64,000 nt of DNA from Deltaproteobacteria bacterium (lineage in GTDB: Bacteria; JADJOY01), in assembly GCA_016713535.1 (NCBI GenBank), contig JADJOY010000011.1:16253-80252 (forward strand), in the 5' to 3' direction. How positions within the stretch are numbered: position 1 is the stretch's first letter; every line of letters starts with the position of its first letter. Made by a program: the position numbers and the translations under genes. The notes below the pieces were generated by a model, which was given only the letters and a program-made list of their open reading frames with translations, did no database searches and was not told the origin of the DNA. Shown here piece by piece: positions 36,172 to 45,747 of this stretch.

Positions 36172-36296
36172 CGGGAGGGCTGACGCCCTCCCCTACACGC
36201 CCGCGTGAACGCTGGCTGGAGGGCCGCGTCCGGCGGGCCGGGGAGCACGAGCGGCCGGAGGGGCACGCGTCGCGTGCCCGGCGATACGAAGGTGCT
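36172..36296. repeat. Modules C, B and A of the dispersed repeat family
   Basis: Downstream of the RND gene, three modules seen in the 200-bp array recur once each, but in the order C (gggagggctgacgccctccc), B (ctggagggccgcgtccggcg) and A (ggaggggcacgcgtcgcgtg). Different order with the same modules shows that they move or duplicate independently. The block separates two convergent genes. Confidence 0.75.
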
Positions 36297-36335
36297 CCGC
36301 ACCGCCGAGCCCGTCGATCCCTGTACGAACGGCGC

Positions 36336-37172
36336 CTACGCCCGCTTGGCGCCGCGCCGGTACTTCTTCTTGGCGGCGCGGCCGCGCGCCTCGAGCAATG
36401 GCTGCGTCGCGCGCCGCAGCGCCGGGAAGAGGTACCCGAGGGTGGCGAGCTTGGCGCCCAACCTGGGGCGGGTGCGCTCGATCACGCCGTCGTGGGCGCA
36501 GTCGAGGACCAGCGCCGCGATCTCGTCAGGGGTGCTCATCGGCTGCGAGAACACCAGGTCCGGCACCTCATCGGGGTCGTCGAGGATGAAGCCGGTGGCG
36601 ATCGGGCCGGGTGACACCACCGAGACCTTCACGTTCGAGGAGCGCACCTCCTCGGCGAACGCGTAGGTGAACGCGCGCAGCCCGAACTTGGTCGCCGAGT
36701 AGACCGCCTCGTGGACCAGCGGCACGCGGCCGGCGAGCGAGGCCACGTTGACGATCGCGCCGCCGTGCCGGGATCGTTCGAGGTGTGGCAGGGCGAGGCG
36801 CGTGAGCACGATCGGCGCGATCAGGTTGACCTGGACGACCTGCGCGAGCTGCTCCGGTTCGTAGCGCGCGATCTCGCCGCGGCGGTTGGCGCCGGCGTTG
36901 TTGACCAGCACGTCGAGGGCACCGAAGAGCGCCACGGCGCGCTCGACGAGGCGGCGGGCACCTTGGATGTCCGCGACGTCGCACGGCACCGCCTCGGCGG
37001 TGCCGCCGGCCGCGCGGATCTCGGCCACCACGCGTTCGAGCTCGGCGGCGCCGCGCGCCGCGAGCACGACCTTCGCGCCTTCTGCGGCGAAGGCCTTCGC
37101 CGCCGCCTCACCGACCCCGGCCGACGCGCCGGTGATCAGCACCACCCGCTCCGCGAACCGTCTCGTGCTCAT
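36336..37172 (-). CDS. Short-chain dehydrogenase/reductase
   Basis: The 278-residue classical SDR has the cofactor motif TGASAGVGEAAAKAF near residue 14 and CDVADIQGARRL (adenine-ring Asp). NNAG is at about residue 91, followed by the catalytic Ser region IVNVASLAGRV and YSATK as the Tyr-Lys pair. Residues after TGASAG (AARGAAEL) carry Arg, favouring NADP. The C-terminal extension (ATQPLLEARGRAAKKKYRRG) is strongly basic, as in subgroups acting on membrane lipids or sterols. It would oxidise or reduce a hydroxyl/keto substrate; identity unknown. Convergent with the efflux operon. Confidence 0.9.
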   Translation of the reverse strand: MSTRRFAERVVLITGASAGVGEAAAKAFAAEGAKVVLAARGAAELERVVAEIRAAGGTAEAVPCDVADIQGARRLVERAVALFGALDVLVNNAGANRRGEIARYEPEQLAQVVQVNLIAPIVLTRLALPHLERSRHGGAIVNVASLAGRVPLVHEAVYSATKFGLRAFTYAFAEEVRSSNVKVSVVSPGPIATGFILDDPDEVPDLVFSQPMSTPDEIAALVLDCAHDGVIERTRPRLGAKLATLGYLFPALRRATQPLLEARGRAAKKKYRRGAKRA

Positions 37173-37483
37173 GCGCGGAACCTTAGCCTGGATCGGTCAT
37201 GAAGCGCTCTACTGCGGCCGCCGATCGTCGGCACCTTCGGTCGTACTCGGATTTCCGGTCCTCGCCGCACCGGGAAGTCGGCCTGCGGCCGACAATCCTG
37301 CGTTCACCCGGATCTGCTCGACGCTTGGCGGCCTCGCTACGAACTTTCATGAATCACCCGGGCCAGGGGCGCTCGCCGGGCCGGTCGACGCAGCCGCGTG
37401 CCTGGCGGCACCAACGAGAGGGCTCCCCGGACCGCTCGCCAGGGCGGCGAGCGGGTGGGGCCGAGTCCGTAGCGGACGCGGCG
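37173..37483. other. Intergenic region without a recognised gene
   Basis: I see no gene supported by composition. The stretch includes a small hairpin (gaccgctcgccagggcggcgagcgg near 37430-37455) close to the 3' end of the adjacent peptidase remnant and a GC-rich string ending in gccgcgcgcg. It may be further decayed sequence. Confidence 0.4.
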
Positions 37484-37927
37484 TCAGCCGCGCGCGCGTT
37501 CACGGGTGCGGATGCCGATCATCACCGCGGCGGCGGACACCGGGTAGAACCCGAAGTCGGCGGGCATCCCGGTGCTCCGCTCGGGCGCCACGCCGCCGCC
37601 CGCCTCGGCGAGCTGCTGCTGGCAGCCGCCGGGAGTCGCGGCGTTGCTGTCGTCGTCGATGCCGTCACCAGGGATCTCGGTGGCGCCCGGGTTCACGCTG
37701 GCGTTCGAGTCGTCGCAGTCGGTGGCCGAGCCGCCCGAGCACGAGGCACTGCCTGGGCTGCCGTAGCCGTCACCGTCCCGTGCAGCCGCCGCCACCGCCG
37801 CACGAGGCCGGCGCCGCGAAGCCGTTGGTGACGCTCACGTTCAGCCCCGTGGGGCCCGGATCGGCGTCGCTGCCGAGCCCGCGCTTCGCGAAGGCGCTCC
37901 ACAGCAAGCGCGCGCAGTGGGGCGAGC
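37484..37927 (-). pseudogene. 3' remnant of an M36 (fungalysin)-like peptidase with MopE motif and C-terminal anchor
   Basis: The reverse strand encodes, in one frame, HCARLLWSAFAKRGLGSDAD and GLNVSVTNGFAAPASC, which resemble the end of the M36 metallopeptidase domain. After a one-base shift near 37775-37795 it continues with DGDGYGSPGSASCSGG, a MopE-type motif (ATDCDDSNASVNPGATEI) and a tail ATPGGCQQQLAEAGGG plus hydrophobic segment and RTRERARG. The catalytic HExxH part is absent, because the glycosyltransferase gene begins just upstream. It is therefore a truncated, shifted remnant. Its tail matches that of the FG-GAP protein at 20627-22357. M36 assignment is by motif memory and moderately sure. 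Confidence 0.6.
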
Positions 37928-38051
37928 CGTCCGCGCCGCGCCCCGCCGGGCCGAGCGCACCAGCCCTGGCCCGCTCGTTCGCGCGCTGGCCCGGGCCGCA
38001 CGCTGGTAGACTCGCGCTTCCCCTGATGCGAGGTCGGCTCTCCGGTACCAC

Positions 38052-38777
38052 GTGTATCGCTCCCTCAAGATCGCGGCCATCGCGCCGGTCCTCGACGAGC
38101 GTCATCGAATCGCCGAGGTCGTGCGGCGGACGCCCCGCGAGGTCGTCGACTGGCTGGTGGTCGTCGACGATGGCTCGAGTGACGGCTCGGGCGCCGTGGC
38201 CGGGGGGCTCGGCGCCATCGTGGTCCGCCACCCCCGGCGCGCCGGCGTGGGCGCCGCGATCCGCGACGGCTTCCGGGAGGCGCTCGCGCGCGGCGCCGAC
38301 GTGGTGGTGGTGATGGCCGGGAACGACAAGGACGCGCCCGAGGAGATCCCCGCGCTCCTCGATCCGATCGCCGCGGGGCGCGCGGATTTCGTGCAGGGCT
38401 CGCGCTATCTCGGCGGAGGGCAGGCGCTCGGCGACATGCCGCTCCACCGCCGCATCGCCACTCGAGCGCACCCGTGGCTCTTCTCGCGGGTGGCGCGTCG
38501 CGCGGTCACCGAGTCGACCAACGGCTTCCGCGCGATCCACCGTCGCGTCCTCGAGGACGCCCGCCTCGATCTCGCGCCACGCTGGCTCGACGGCTACGAC
38601 CTCGAGCCTTACCTCTACCTGCGCGCGATCCAGCTCGGGTACCGCACCACCGAGGTCGCGGTGACCAAGGTCTACGCACCCCGCGCCGAGGGCCGGCAGA
38701 CCAAGATGCGGCCCGTCCTCGACTGGTGGGCGATGGTGCGTCCGCTGGTGTTCGTGGGGCTGGGGATCCGGCGATGA
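38052..38777 (+). CDS. Family 2 glycosyltransferase (polyprenol-phosphate type)
   Basis: The 241-residue GT-A protein starts at a GTG (MYRSLKIAAIAPVLDERHRI). It shows the nucleotide-binding VVVDDGSSDGSGAVA, a VVVVMAGNDKDAPEEIPALL stretch in the DxD position (the usual DAD is N-D-K-D here), and SRYLGGGQALGDMPLHRR followed by STNGFRAI, as in dolichol/polyprenol-phosphate sugar transferases. No transmembrane tail is present. It would move a sugar from a nucleotide to a lipid or glycan at the inner membrane. It is the first gene of a run coupled by ATGA/GTGA overlaps to aminotransferase and acyltransferase genes, implying a shared amino-sugar glycan. Confidence 0.87.
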   Translation: MYRSLKIAAIAPVLDERHRIAEVVRRTPREVVDWLVVVDDGSSDGSGAVAGGLGAIVVRHPRRAGVGAAIRDGFREALARGADVVVVMAGNDKDAPEEIPALLDPIAAGRADFVQGSRYLGGGQALGDMPLHRRIATRAHPWLFSRVARRAVTESTNGFRAIHRRVLEDARLDLAPRWLDGYDLEPYLYLRAIQLGYRTTEVAVTKVYAPRAEGRQTKMRPVLDWWAMVRPLVFVGLGIRR

Positions 38778-39901
38778 GCGGAGACGCTCGGATCCCGTTC
38801 GCGGACCTGGCACGCCAGCACGCCGTGGTCGCGGGTGAGGTGGAGCGGGGCTTCGCGCGCGTGCTCGCGAGCCAGCGCTTCGTGGGCGGGCCCGAGGTGG
38901 CGGAGTTCGAGCGCGCGTTCGCGCGCTTCGCCGGCGTGAGCCACTGCGTCGGCGTCGCTAACGGCACCGACGCCCTCGAGCTCGCGTTGCGGGCCAGTGG
39001 AGTGGGCGCGGGCGACGAGGTGATCGTACCGGCCAACTCGTTCGTGGCGACTGCGCTGGCGGCGCTGCGCGTCGGCGCGACACCGGTGGTCGTCGACTGC
39101 GAGCCGCTCGCGCACACCCTGGACGTGAGCGCGGTCGAGGCGCGGCTCGGCGAGCGCACGCGCGCGATCGTGCCGGTGCACCTCTTCGGGCAGCTGGTAC
39201 CGCTCGAGGAGCTGGCGCCGCTCGCCGCTCGCCGCGGCGTCGCGATCGTCGAGGACGCGGCGCAGGTCCACGGCGCGCGCCGCCACTGCTGGACGGCCGG
39301 GACCCACGGCCGCGCCGCCGCGACCAGCTTCCATCCCTCGAAGAACCTCGGGGCCTACGGCGACGCCGGCGCGGTGCTCACCAACGACGAGGCGGTTGCG
39401 CGCAGGGTGCGCGGGCTCCGCAACTACGGCGGCGAGAATCGCTACGAGCACCCCGAGCAGGGCTTCAACTCGCGCCTCGACGCGCTGCAGGCGGTGGTGT
39501 TGCGCGCGAAGCTCGAGCATCTGAGCGCCTGGAACGCCGCGCGCGCCGTCGCCGCGGAGCGCTACGACACACTCCTGGCCGGCGAGCCACGGGTGCGGCG
39601 GCCCGTCCGCCTGCCCGGCAACGAGCACGTCTGGCATCTCTACGTGGTGCGGATCGCGATGCGCGACGCGGTGCGCGCGCGTCTCGACGAGCGCGGCATC
39701 GAGACCGGCGTGCACTATCCGACGCCGCTGCACCTGACCGGCGCGCTCTCGCCCCTCGGCTACGCGCGCGGCGATTTCCCGGTCGCCGAGGCGCTCGCCG
39801 GCGAGATCTTGTCGCTGCCGCTCTTTCCTGGCATCTCCGCCGCGGAGCAAGAGCGCGTGGTGGCCGAGCTGGGTGCCGCGCTCGACCGGGAGGGCGCGTG
39901 A
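38774..39901 (+). CDS. DegT/DnrJ/EryC1 (WbpE/FdtB-like) sugar aminotransferase
   Basis: The 375-residue PLP enzyme begins IPFADLARQHAVVAGEVE, typical of the family. It has GVANGTDALELALRA (phosphate cup), VIVPANSFVATALAALRVG, IVEDAAQVHGAR (Asp to the PLP nitrogen) and TSFHPSKNLGAYGDAGAVL, where the Lys forms the internal aldimine. It aminates a keto-sugar nucleotide, giving a 3- or 4-amino sugar. The GxGGENRYEH and IETGVHYPTPLHL stretches resemble WbpE/QdtB/FdtB, which make 3-amino sugars. The start overlaps the glycosyltransferase stop and the stop overlaps the acyltransferase start. Confidence 0.93.
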   Translation: MSGDARIPFADLARQHAVVAGEVERGFARVLASQRFVGGPEVAEFERAFARFAGVSHCVGVANGTDALELALRASGVGAGDEVIVPANSFVATALAALRVGATPVVVDCEPLAHTLDVSAVEARLGERTRAIVPVHLFGQLVPLEELAPLAARRGVAIVEDAAQVHGARRHCWTAGTHGRAAATSFHPSKNLGAYGDAGAVLTNDEAVARRVRGLRNYGGENRYEHPEQGFNSRLDALQAVVLRAKLEHLSAWNAARAVAAERYDTLLAGEPRVRRPVRLPGNEHVWHLYVVRIAMRDAVRARLDERGIETGVHYPTPLHLTGALSPLGYARGDFPVAEALAGEILSLPLFPGISAAEQERVVAELGAALDREGA

Positions 39902-40485
39902 CCAAGGCACTTCACCCGAGCGTCCGGGTCCACGAGCGCGCGCTGTGCGAGTCCGTCGACGTCGGTCCGCGGACCCGCGTGTGGGCCTTCGCCCACGTCA
40001 TGGCCGGCGCGCGGGTGGGGGCCGACTGCAACATCGGCGACCACGCGTTCATCGAGAGCGGAGCGGTCCTCGGCGATCGCGTGACGGTGAAGAACGCGGT
40101 GCTGGTGTGGGACCGGGTCACGGTCGAGGACGACGTCTTCCTGGGACCGAACATGGTGTTCACCAACGACCTGGTGCCGCGCAACGCCTTCCGCAAGGGG
40201 CCCGCGTCCTTCCTGCCGACGCTCGTCCGCCGAGGGGCCTCGATCGGAGCGAACGTGACCGTGGTGTGTGGCATCACCATCGGTGAGGCCGCGTTCGTCG
40301 GCGCGGGCGCGGTGGTGACCCACGACGTGCCCGCGCGCGCCCTGGTGATGGGAACCCCGGCGCGCTTCGCCGGGTGGATGTGCGACTGCGGGGAGCGCCT
40401 CGGCGACGGGCTCGCGTGTTCGTGCGGGCGCGCGTTCCGCCTGGTGTCCGAGAGCGCGGGGCTCGCGCCGAAGGAGACGGCATGA
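39898..40485 (+). CDS. Left-handed beta-helix sugar N-acyltransferase (WbpD/FdtC-like)
   Basis: The 195-residue protein has tandem hexapeptide repeats (VRVHERALCESVDVGPRTRV, GADCNIGDHAFIESGAVLGD, IGANVTVVCGITIGEAAFVG), the trimeric beta-helix fold. VGAGAVVTHDVPARALVMGT followed by PARFAGWMC is the usual end of UDP/dTDP-3-amino-sugar N-acetyltransferases. The tail carries CDCGERLGDGLACSCGRAFR, a small zinc-ribbon-like pair of Cys-x-Cys motifs seen in several members. It would acetylate the amino sugar made by the upstream aminotransferase, consistent with the overlapping genes. The GTG start overlaps the previous stop. Confidence 0.9.
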   Translation: MTKALHPSVRVHERALCESVDVGPRTRVWAFAHVMAGARVGADCNIGDHAFIESGAVLGDRVTVKNAVLVWDRVTVEDDVFLGPNMVFTNDLVPRNAFRKGPASFLPTLVRRGASIGANVTVVCGITIGEAAFVGAGAVVTHDVPARALVMGTPARFAGWMCDCGERLGDGLACSCGRAFRLVSESAGLAPKETA

Positions 40486-41039
40486 TCCAGACCACCAGCC
40501 CGAACGTGCGCGTCGCGCGTGCCGAGGACGGCGCGCGCGTGGCCGAGATCTACGCGCCCTACGTGATCGACACGCCGATCACCTTCGAGACCGAGCCGCC
40601 GGACGCCGAGGCGATGAGCGAGCGCATCGCGAGCACCCTCGCGCGGTTCCCGTGGCTGGTGTGGGAAGAGGGCGGCCGCATCGCCGGATACGCCTACGCG
40701 AGCGAGCACCGCGCGCGCGCCGCCTACCGCTGGTGCGTCGAGGTCGCGGTGTACGTCGATGCCGCGGCCCACCGCCGCGGCATGGGGAGCCATCTCTACG
40801 CGTCGCTCTTCCCGCTGCTCGTTCGCCAGGGGCTCCGCAACGCCTACGCCGGCATCACGCTCCCCAACGCGGCGAGCGTCGGGCTCCACGAGGCGGTCGG
40901 CTTCGAGAAGCTCGGCGTGTACCGGCGGATCGGCTGGAAGCTCGGGAGCTGGCACGACGTCGGCTGGTGGGAGCGGTCGCTCGCCCTCCACACTCCCGAT
41001 CCCGCCGAGCCGGTCCCGTTCGCCGAGCTCCGCGTATGA
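40482..41039 (+). CDS. GNAT acetyltransferase, phosphinothricin acetyltransferase (PAT/MnaT) family
   Basis: The 185-residue protein matches the PAT family throughout: VRVARAEDGARVAEIYAPYV, DTPITFETEPPDAEAMSERI, GYAYASEHRARAAYRWCVEV, VYVDAAAHRRGMGSHLYASL (CoA loop) and LHEAVGFEKLGVYRRIGWK. Members acetylate methionine sulfone/sulfoximine or phosphinothricin-like amino acids. The ATG overlaps the acyltransferase stop, so it is transcribed with the amino-sugar genes, though its chemistry does not obviously belong to that pathway. Repeats follow. Confidence 0.9.
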   Translation: MIQTTSPNVRVARAEDGARVAEIYAPYVIDTPITFETEPPDAEAMSERIASTLARFPWLVWEEGGRIAGYAYASEHRARAAYRWCVEVAVYVDAAAHRRGMGSHLYASLFPLLVRQGLRNAYAGITLPNAASVGLHEAVGFEKLGVYRRIGWKLGSWHDVGWWERSLALHTPDPAEPVPFAELRV

Positions 41040-41090
41040 GACTCGCGGATCGCGCCACGCTGAGGCTCGGCGCTCGGCGCGTCGCAGCGA

Positions 41091-41565
<475 letters not shown>

Positions 41566-41566
41566 C

Positions 41567-42604
41567 TCAGTCCAGCACGATCGCGCTGCGGTGGAAGCGG
41601 GTCACCACGTTGGGGTCGGGCACGAGCGAGGTGCCGGCCTCGTCACGGCCGCGGTAGTCGAGGTTCGAGAGCAGGTAGCGGATGCTCTCGAGGCGCGCTT
41701 TCTTCTTGTTGTTCGCCTTGACGATGATCCACGGGCTGAAGCTGGTGTGGGTGCGGCTGAACATCGCCTCCTTGTAGCGTGTGTACGCCTCCCAGAGCTC
41801 CTGGGCGCGCTGGTCGAGGGGGCTCAGCTTCCACTGCTTGAGCGGGTTCTTGCGCCGCGAGTCGAAGCGCGCGAGCTGCTCGTCCTTGGAGATCGAGAAC
41901 CAGAACTTCACCAGCGTCACGCCGTCCTCGACGAGCATGTGCTCGAACTCGGGGATCTGGCGCATGAAGCGGTCGTACTCGTCGTTGTTGCAGAAGCCGT
42001 TGACCGGCTCGACGACCGCGCGGTTGTACCAGCTGCGGTCGAAGAACACGATCTCGCCGCGGTTCGGGAGCTGGCGCATGTAGCGCTGGAAGTACCACTG
42101 GCCCACCTCTTCCTCGGTGGGCTTCGGTAGCGCCACGACGCGCATCGCGCGCGGGTTCAGGTGCTCGGTGAAGCGGCGGATCGTGCCGCCTTTGCCGGCC
42201 GCGTCGCGGCCCTCGAAGATCACCGCGATCCGCTTGCCCTTCTCCTGCACCCAGCGCTGCATCCTCACCAGCTCCACCTGCAGCGCCTCGAGCTCCTCCT
42301 CGTACCTGAGCGCGGTCTTGATGCGGTGTACGTCGATGTTCTTGTCGCGCAGGAGCTTGATGAACTCGCGCGAGTCGAGGAGCTGCTCGATGTCCTCCTT
42401 GGTGAGGACCGCCACCGGGTCGACCTGTGGCGGCGACGGCGGCGAAACATCGGTCGGGGCCGAGATCACCGGGAGCCGTCGCGTCGAGCGGAGCTGTACC
42501 TTGGCCGGCTCCGAGGCGCGGCGGGCCGACTTGGCACGCCGTCGCGGGCGCGCGAGCTCGGCGGCGTCGATCTCGGGGAGGTCGCGACTCGATCGGTCGT
42601 CCAT
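41567..42604 (-). CDS. ppk2: Polyphosphate kinase 2 (PPK2)
   Basis: The 345-residue protein has a basic, disordered N-terminal 70 residues and then the PPK2 core. Walker A is in VIFEGRDAAGKGGTIRRFTE, the lid region follows, and Walker B is in GEIVFFDRSWYNRAVVEPV. Further signatures are FWFSISKDEQLARFDSRRKN and SRTHTSFSPWIIVKANNKKK. The length and single core indicate a class I enzyme, phosphorylating nucleoside diphosphates from polyphosphate (or the reverse) in the cytosol. The ATG begins MDDRSSRDLPEID. In this window it adds to other phosphorus-related genes, though it is not in an operon with them. Confidence 0.93.
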   Translation of the reverse strand: MDDRSSRDLPEIDAAELARPRRRAKSARRASEPAKVQLRSTRRLPVISAPTDVSPPSPPQVDPVAVLTKEDIEQLLDSREFIKLLRDKNIDVHRIKTALRYEEELEALQVELVRMQRWVQEKGKRIAVIFEGRDAAGKGGTIRRFTEHLNPRAMRVVALPKPTEEEVGQWYFQRYMRQLPNRGEIVFFDRSWYNRAVVEPVNGFCNNDEYDRFMRQIPEFEHMLVEDGVTLVKFWFSISKDEQLARFDSRRKNPLKQWKLSPLDQRAQELWEAYTRYKEAMFSRTHTSFSPWIIVKANNKKKARLESIRYLLSNLDYRGRDEAGTSLVPDPNVVTRFHRSAIVLD

Positions 42605-44257
<1,653 letters not shown>

Positions 44258-44441
44258 GAGGCCGTGGAGCCTTCGATCGGGGCCGCCTTCGAGAGCAGCG
44301 CGAAGCCGGCGACGGGGATGGAACCCCCGTCGCTACGCTGGTTTTCATAGTGCGGGGGGTGCCATCTCCCCGCGAGCGCGCTGCTCGCTCGATCCCCGCA
44401 CCGACTCCGAGCGCGCACCGCCGCGCTTGGCGACCTTGCGC
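44258..44441. repeat. Short intergenic region with inverted copy of the GACGGGGG palindrome
   Basis: Between eno and the MBL gene, gccggcgacggggatggaac and ccccgtcgctacgc (about 44306-44340) reproduce in inverse orientation the palindrome found at about 13340 and 41165. A second hairpin-prone string, gtgcggggggtgccatctcc, follows. There is no gene. Confidence 0.6.
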
Positions 44442-45221
44442 ATGCGGGTCGTGACCCTCGGCACGTCGTCGCACGTGCCGACCGCGACCCGCGACACCAC
44501 CTCGCTGCTGGTCCGCCCCGCGGCGGGCTCGCCGATCCTGGTCGAGTCCCCCGGGGCGGTGGTGCGGAAGCTGCGCGCCCAGGGCGTCGATCCACGCGAC
44601 CTCGAGCGCCTGATCCTCACCCACGACCACACGGACCACATCTACGGCTTTCCGCACCTGATCCACGCGCTGTGGCAGCACCACGGTCGGATCGACGTCC
44701 ACGCGCCGCCGAAGACGGTCGAGACCGCGGTGCGCCTCCTCGAGGTGCTCGGTCTCGGCGGCGAGGACTACCCGGAGCTCGCCTTCCACGGCGTCGAGCC
44801 CGACGGCGAGCCGCGCGTGTTGTTCGAGCACGCCGGGATCACGGTGCGCTGCGTGCGCTCGGAGCACCCGCGCACCACGTTCGCGCTCCGCTTCGACGAG
44901 CCGGCGAGCGGTGCCTCGCTGGTCCATTCGTCGGACACCCGCCCGTGCGCCGCGATCACGGAGCTCGCGCGCGGTGCAGACACCCTGATCCACGACTGCG
45001 CGGTGCCGCACCGCTTCTTCGACCTCGTCGGTCGCTACCACAGCACCGCGCGCGAGGCGGGGGAGGTGGCGACCGCGAGTGGTGTGAAGCGGCTGGTGCT
45101 CATCCACCTCCATGCCGTGCTCGGCTTCGACGACGACGAGCTCCGTGCCGATGCACGCGCCAGCTTCGGGGGCGAGGTGGTGGTGCCGAGCGACGGCCAG
45201 GAGCTCATCTTCGAGCGGTGA
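44442..45221 (+). CDS. Metallo-beta-lactamase-fold hydrolase (RNase Z-like)
   Basis: The 259-residue protein begins MRVVTLGTSSHVPTATRDTT, as in RNase Z/ElaC-type and phosphodiesterase MBL proteins. It has the zinc site LILTHDHTDHIYGFPHLIH (HxHxDH), a further ligand region VRSEHPRTTFALRF, HSSDTRPCAAITELARGADT (Asp ligand) and LVLIHLHAVLGFDDDEL. It may cleave tRNA 3' trailers or cyclic nucleotides; the sequence does not decide. ATG 44442 is preferred, though TTG 44427 in frame is possible. It stands alone between eno and a small membrane protein gene. Confidence 0.82.
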   Translation: MRVVTLGTSSHVPTATRDTTSLLVRPAAGSPILVESPGAVVRKLRAQGVDPRDLERLILTHDHTDHIYGFPHLIHALWQHHGRIDVHAPPKTVETAVRLLEVLGLGGEDYPELAFHGVEPDGEPRVLFEHAGITVRCVRSEHPRTTFALRFDEPASGASLVHSSDTRPCAAITELARGADTLIHDCAVPHRFFDLVGRYHSTAREAGEVATASGVKRLVLIHLHAVLGFDDDELRADARASFGGEVVVPSDGQELIFER

Positions 45222-45553
45222 TCCTCGGAGCGAACCCGGTTCGACGGGGGAGTGTCACCGGATCGGAACCTTGCCGGCCCGATGCTCTGCCGGCGACACG
45301 GGTTGAGCCAACGGCAACGGTGTGTGACGGCGCCGGATCGGAGCGTTCGGTAACGTGCTGCGGCCGGCTGTGGCGCCACCGCACCCGCACTCGCCGCCTC
45401 GACTGAACCAAGATCGCCGAGATCACTCGCGAATTCGAAGCCGCCCGGAGCCGGCGTCCGCTGCCTCTCGGCTCGTCTCGATTTGGTATCGCGCTTGCTC
45501 GATGAGCGGCATCGGTCGCGACGTCCCGCCCGGTGATCCCAGGAGCTCAAGCC
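45222..45553. other. Intergenic region before a small membrane protein
   Basis: The 330 bp show no convincing gene. It holds two copies of gccggatcgg-like sequence (ccggatcgga at about 45258 and 45331) around GC-rich potential stems and a moderately AT-rich stretch (gatttggtatcgcgcttgct near 45480) that may be a promoter for the short gene at 45554. Confidence 0.45.
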
Positions 45554-45679
45554 ATGATCTCGACCCAGCTTCCCACCGACGCCCGTAGCCAGCGTGAGCT
45601 GCGCATCATCCTCGCGATGCTCGCCGCCGCGACCCTGTACGTGACGATCATCAGCTTCTACACCCTCGCGACCGCGTGA
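45554..45679 (+). CDS. Small single-pass membrane protein (41 residues)
   Basis: An ATG preceded by a consensus AGGAG seven bases upstream opens a 41-codon frame beginning MISTQLPTDARSQRELR. It is followed by one strongly hydrophobic segment (IILAMLAAATLYVTIISFYT) and ends LATA. Charge distribution (Arg-rich just before the segment) suggests N-in orientation. It resembles short regulatory or stress membrane peptides in overall form only; no family is recognised. Good ribosome-binding site, clean stop and amphipathic design support it being real. It is convergent with the histidine kinase gene. Confidence 0.55.
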   Translation: MISTQLPTDARSQRELRIILAMLAAATLYVTIISFYTLATA

Positions 45680-45747
45680 GGGTCCCGCCCGCCGTCGGGG
45701 CCGGGACGGCGCCGATGGCGCGAGCCCGCGACCTCGCTGCGGACGGC

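Noticed and set aside
45222-45553. Riboswitch upstream of the 41-residue membrane peptide
   Set aside because: No match to the conserved cores of known classes that I could recognise; only GC-rich stems and a short repeated string.
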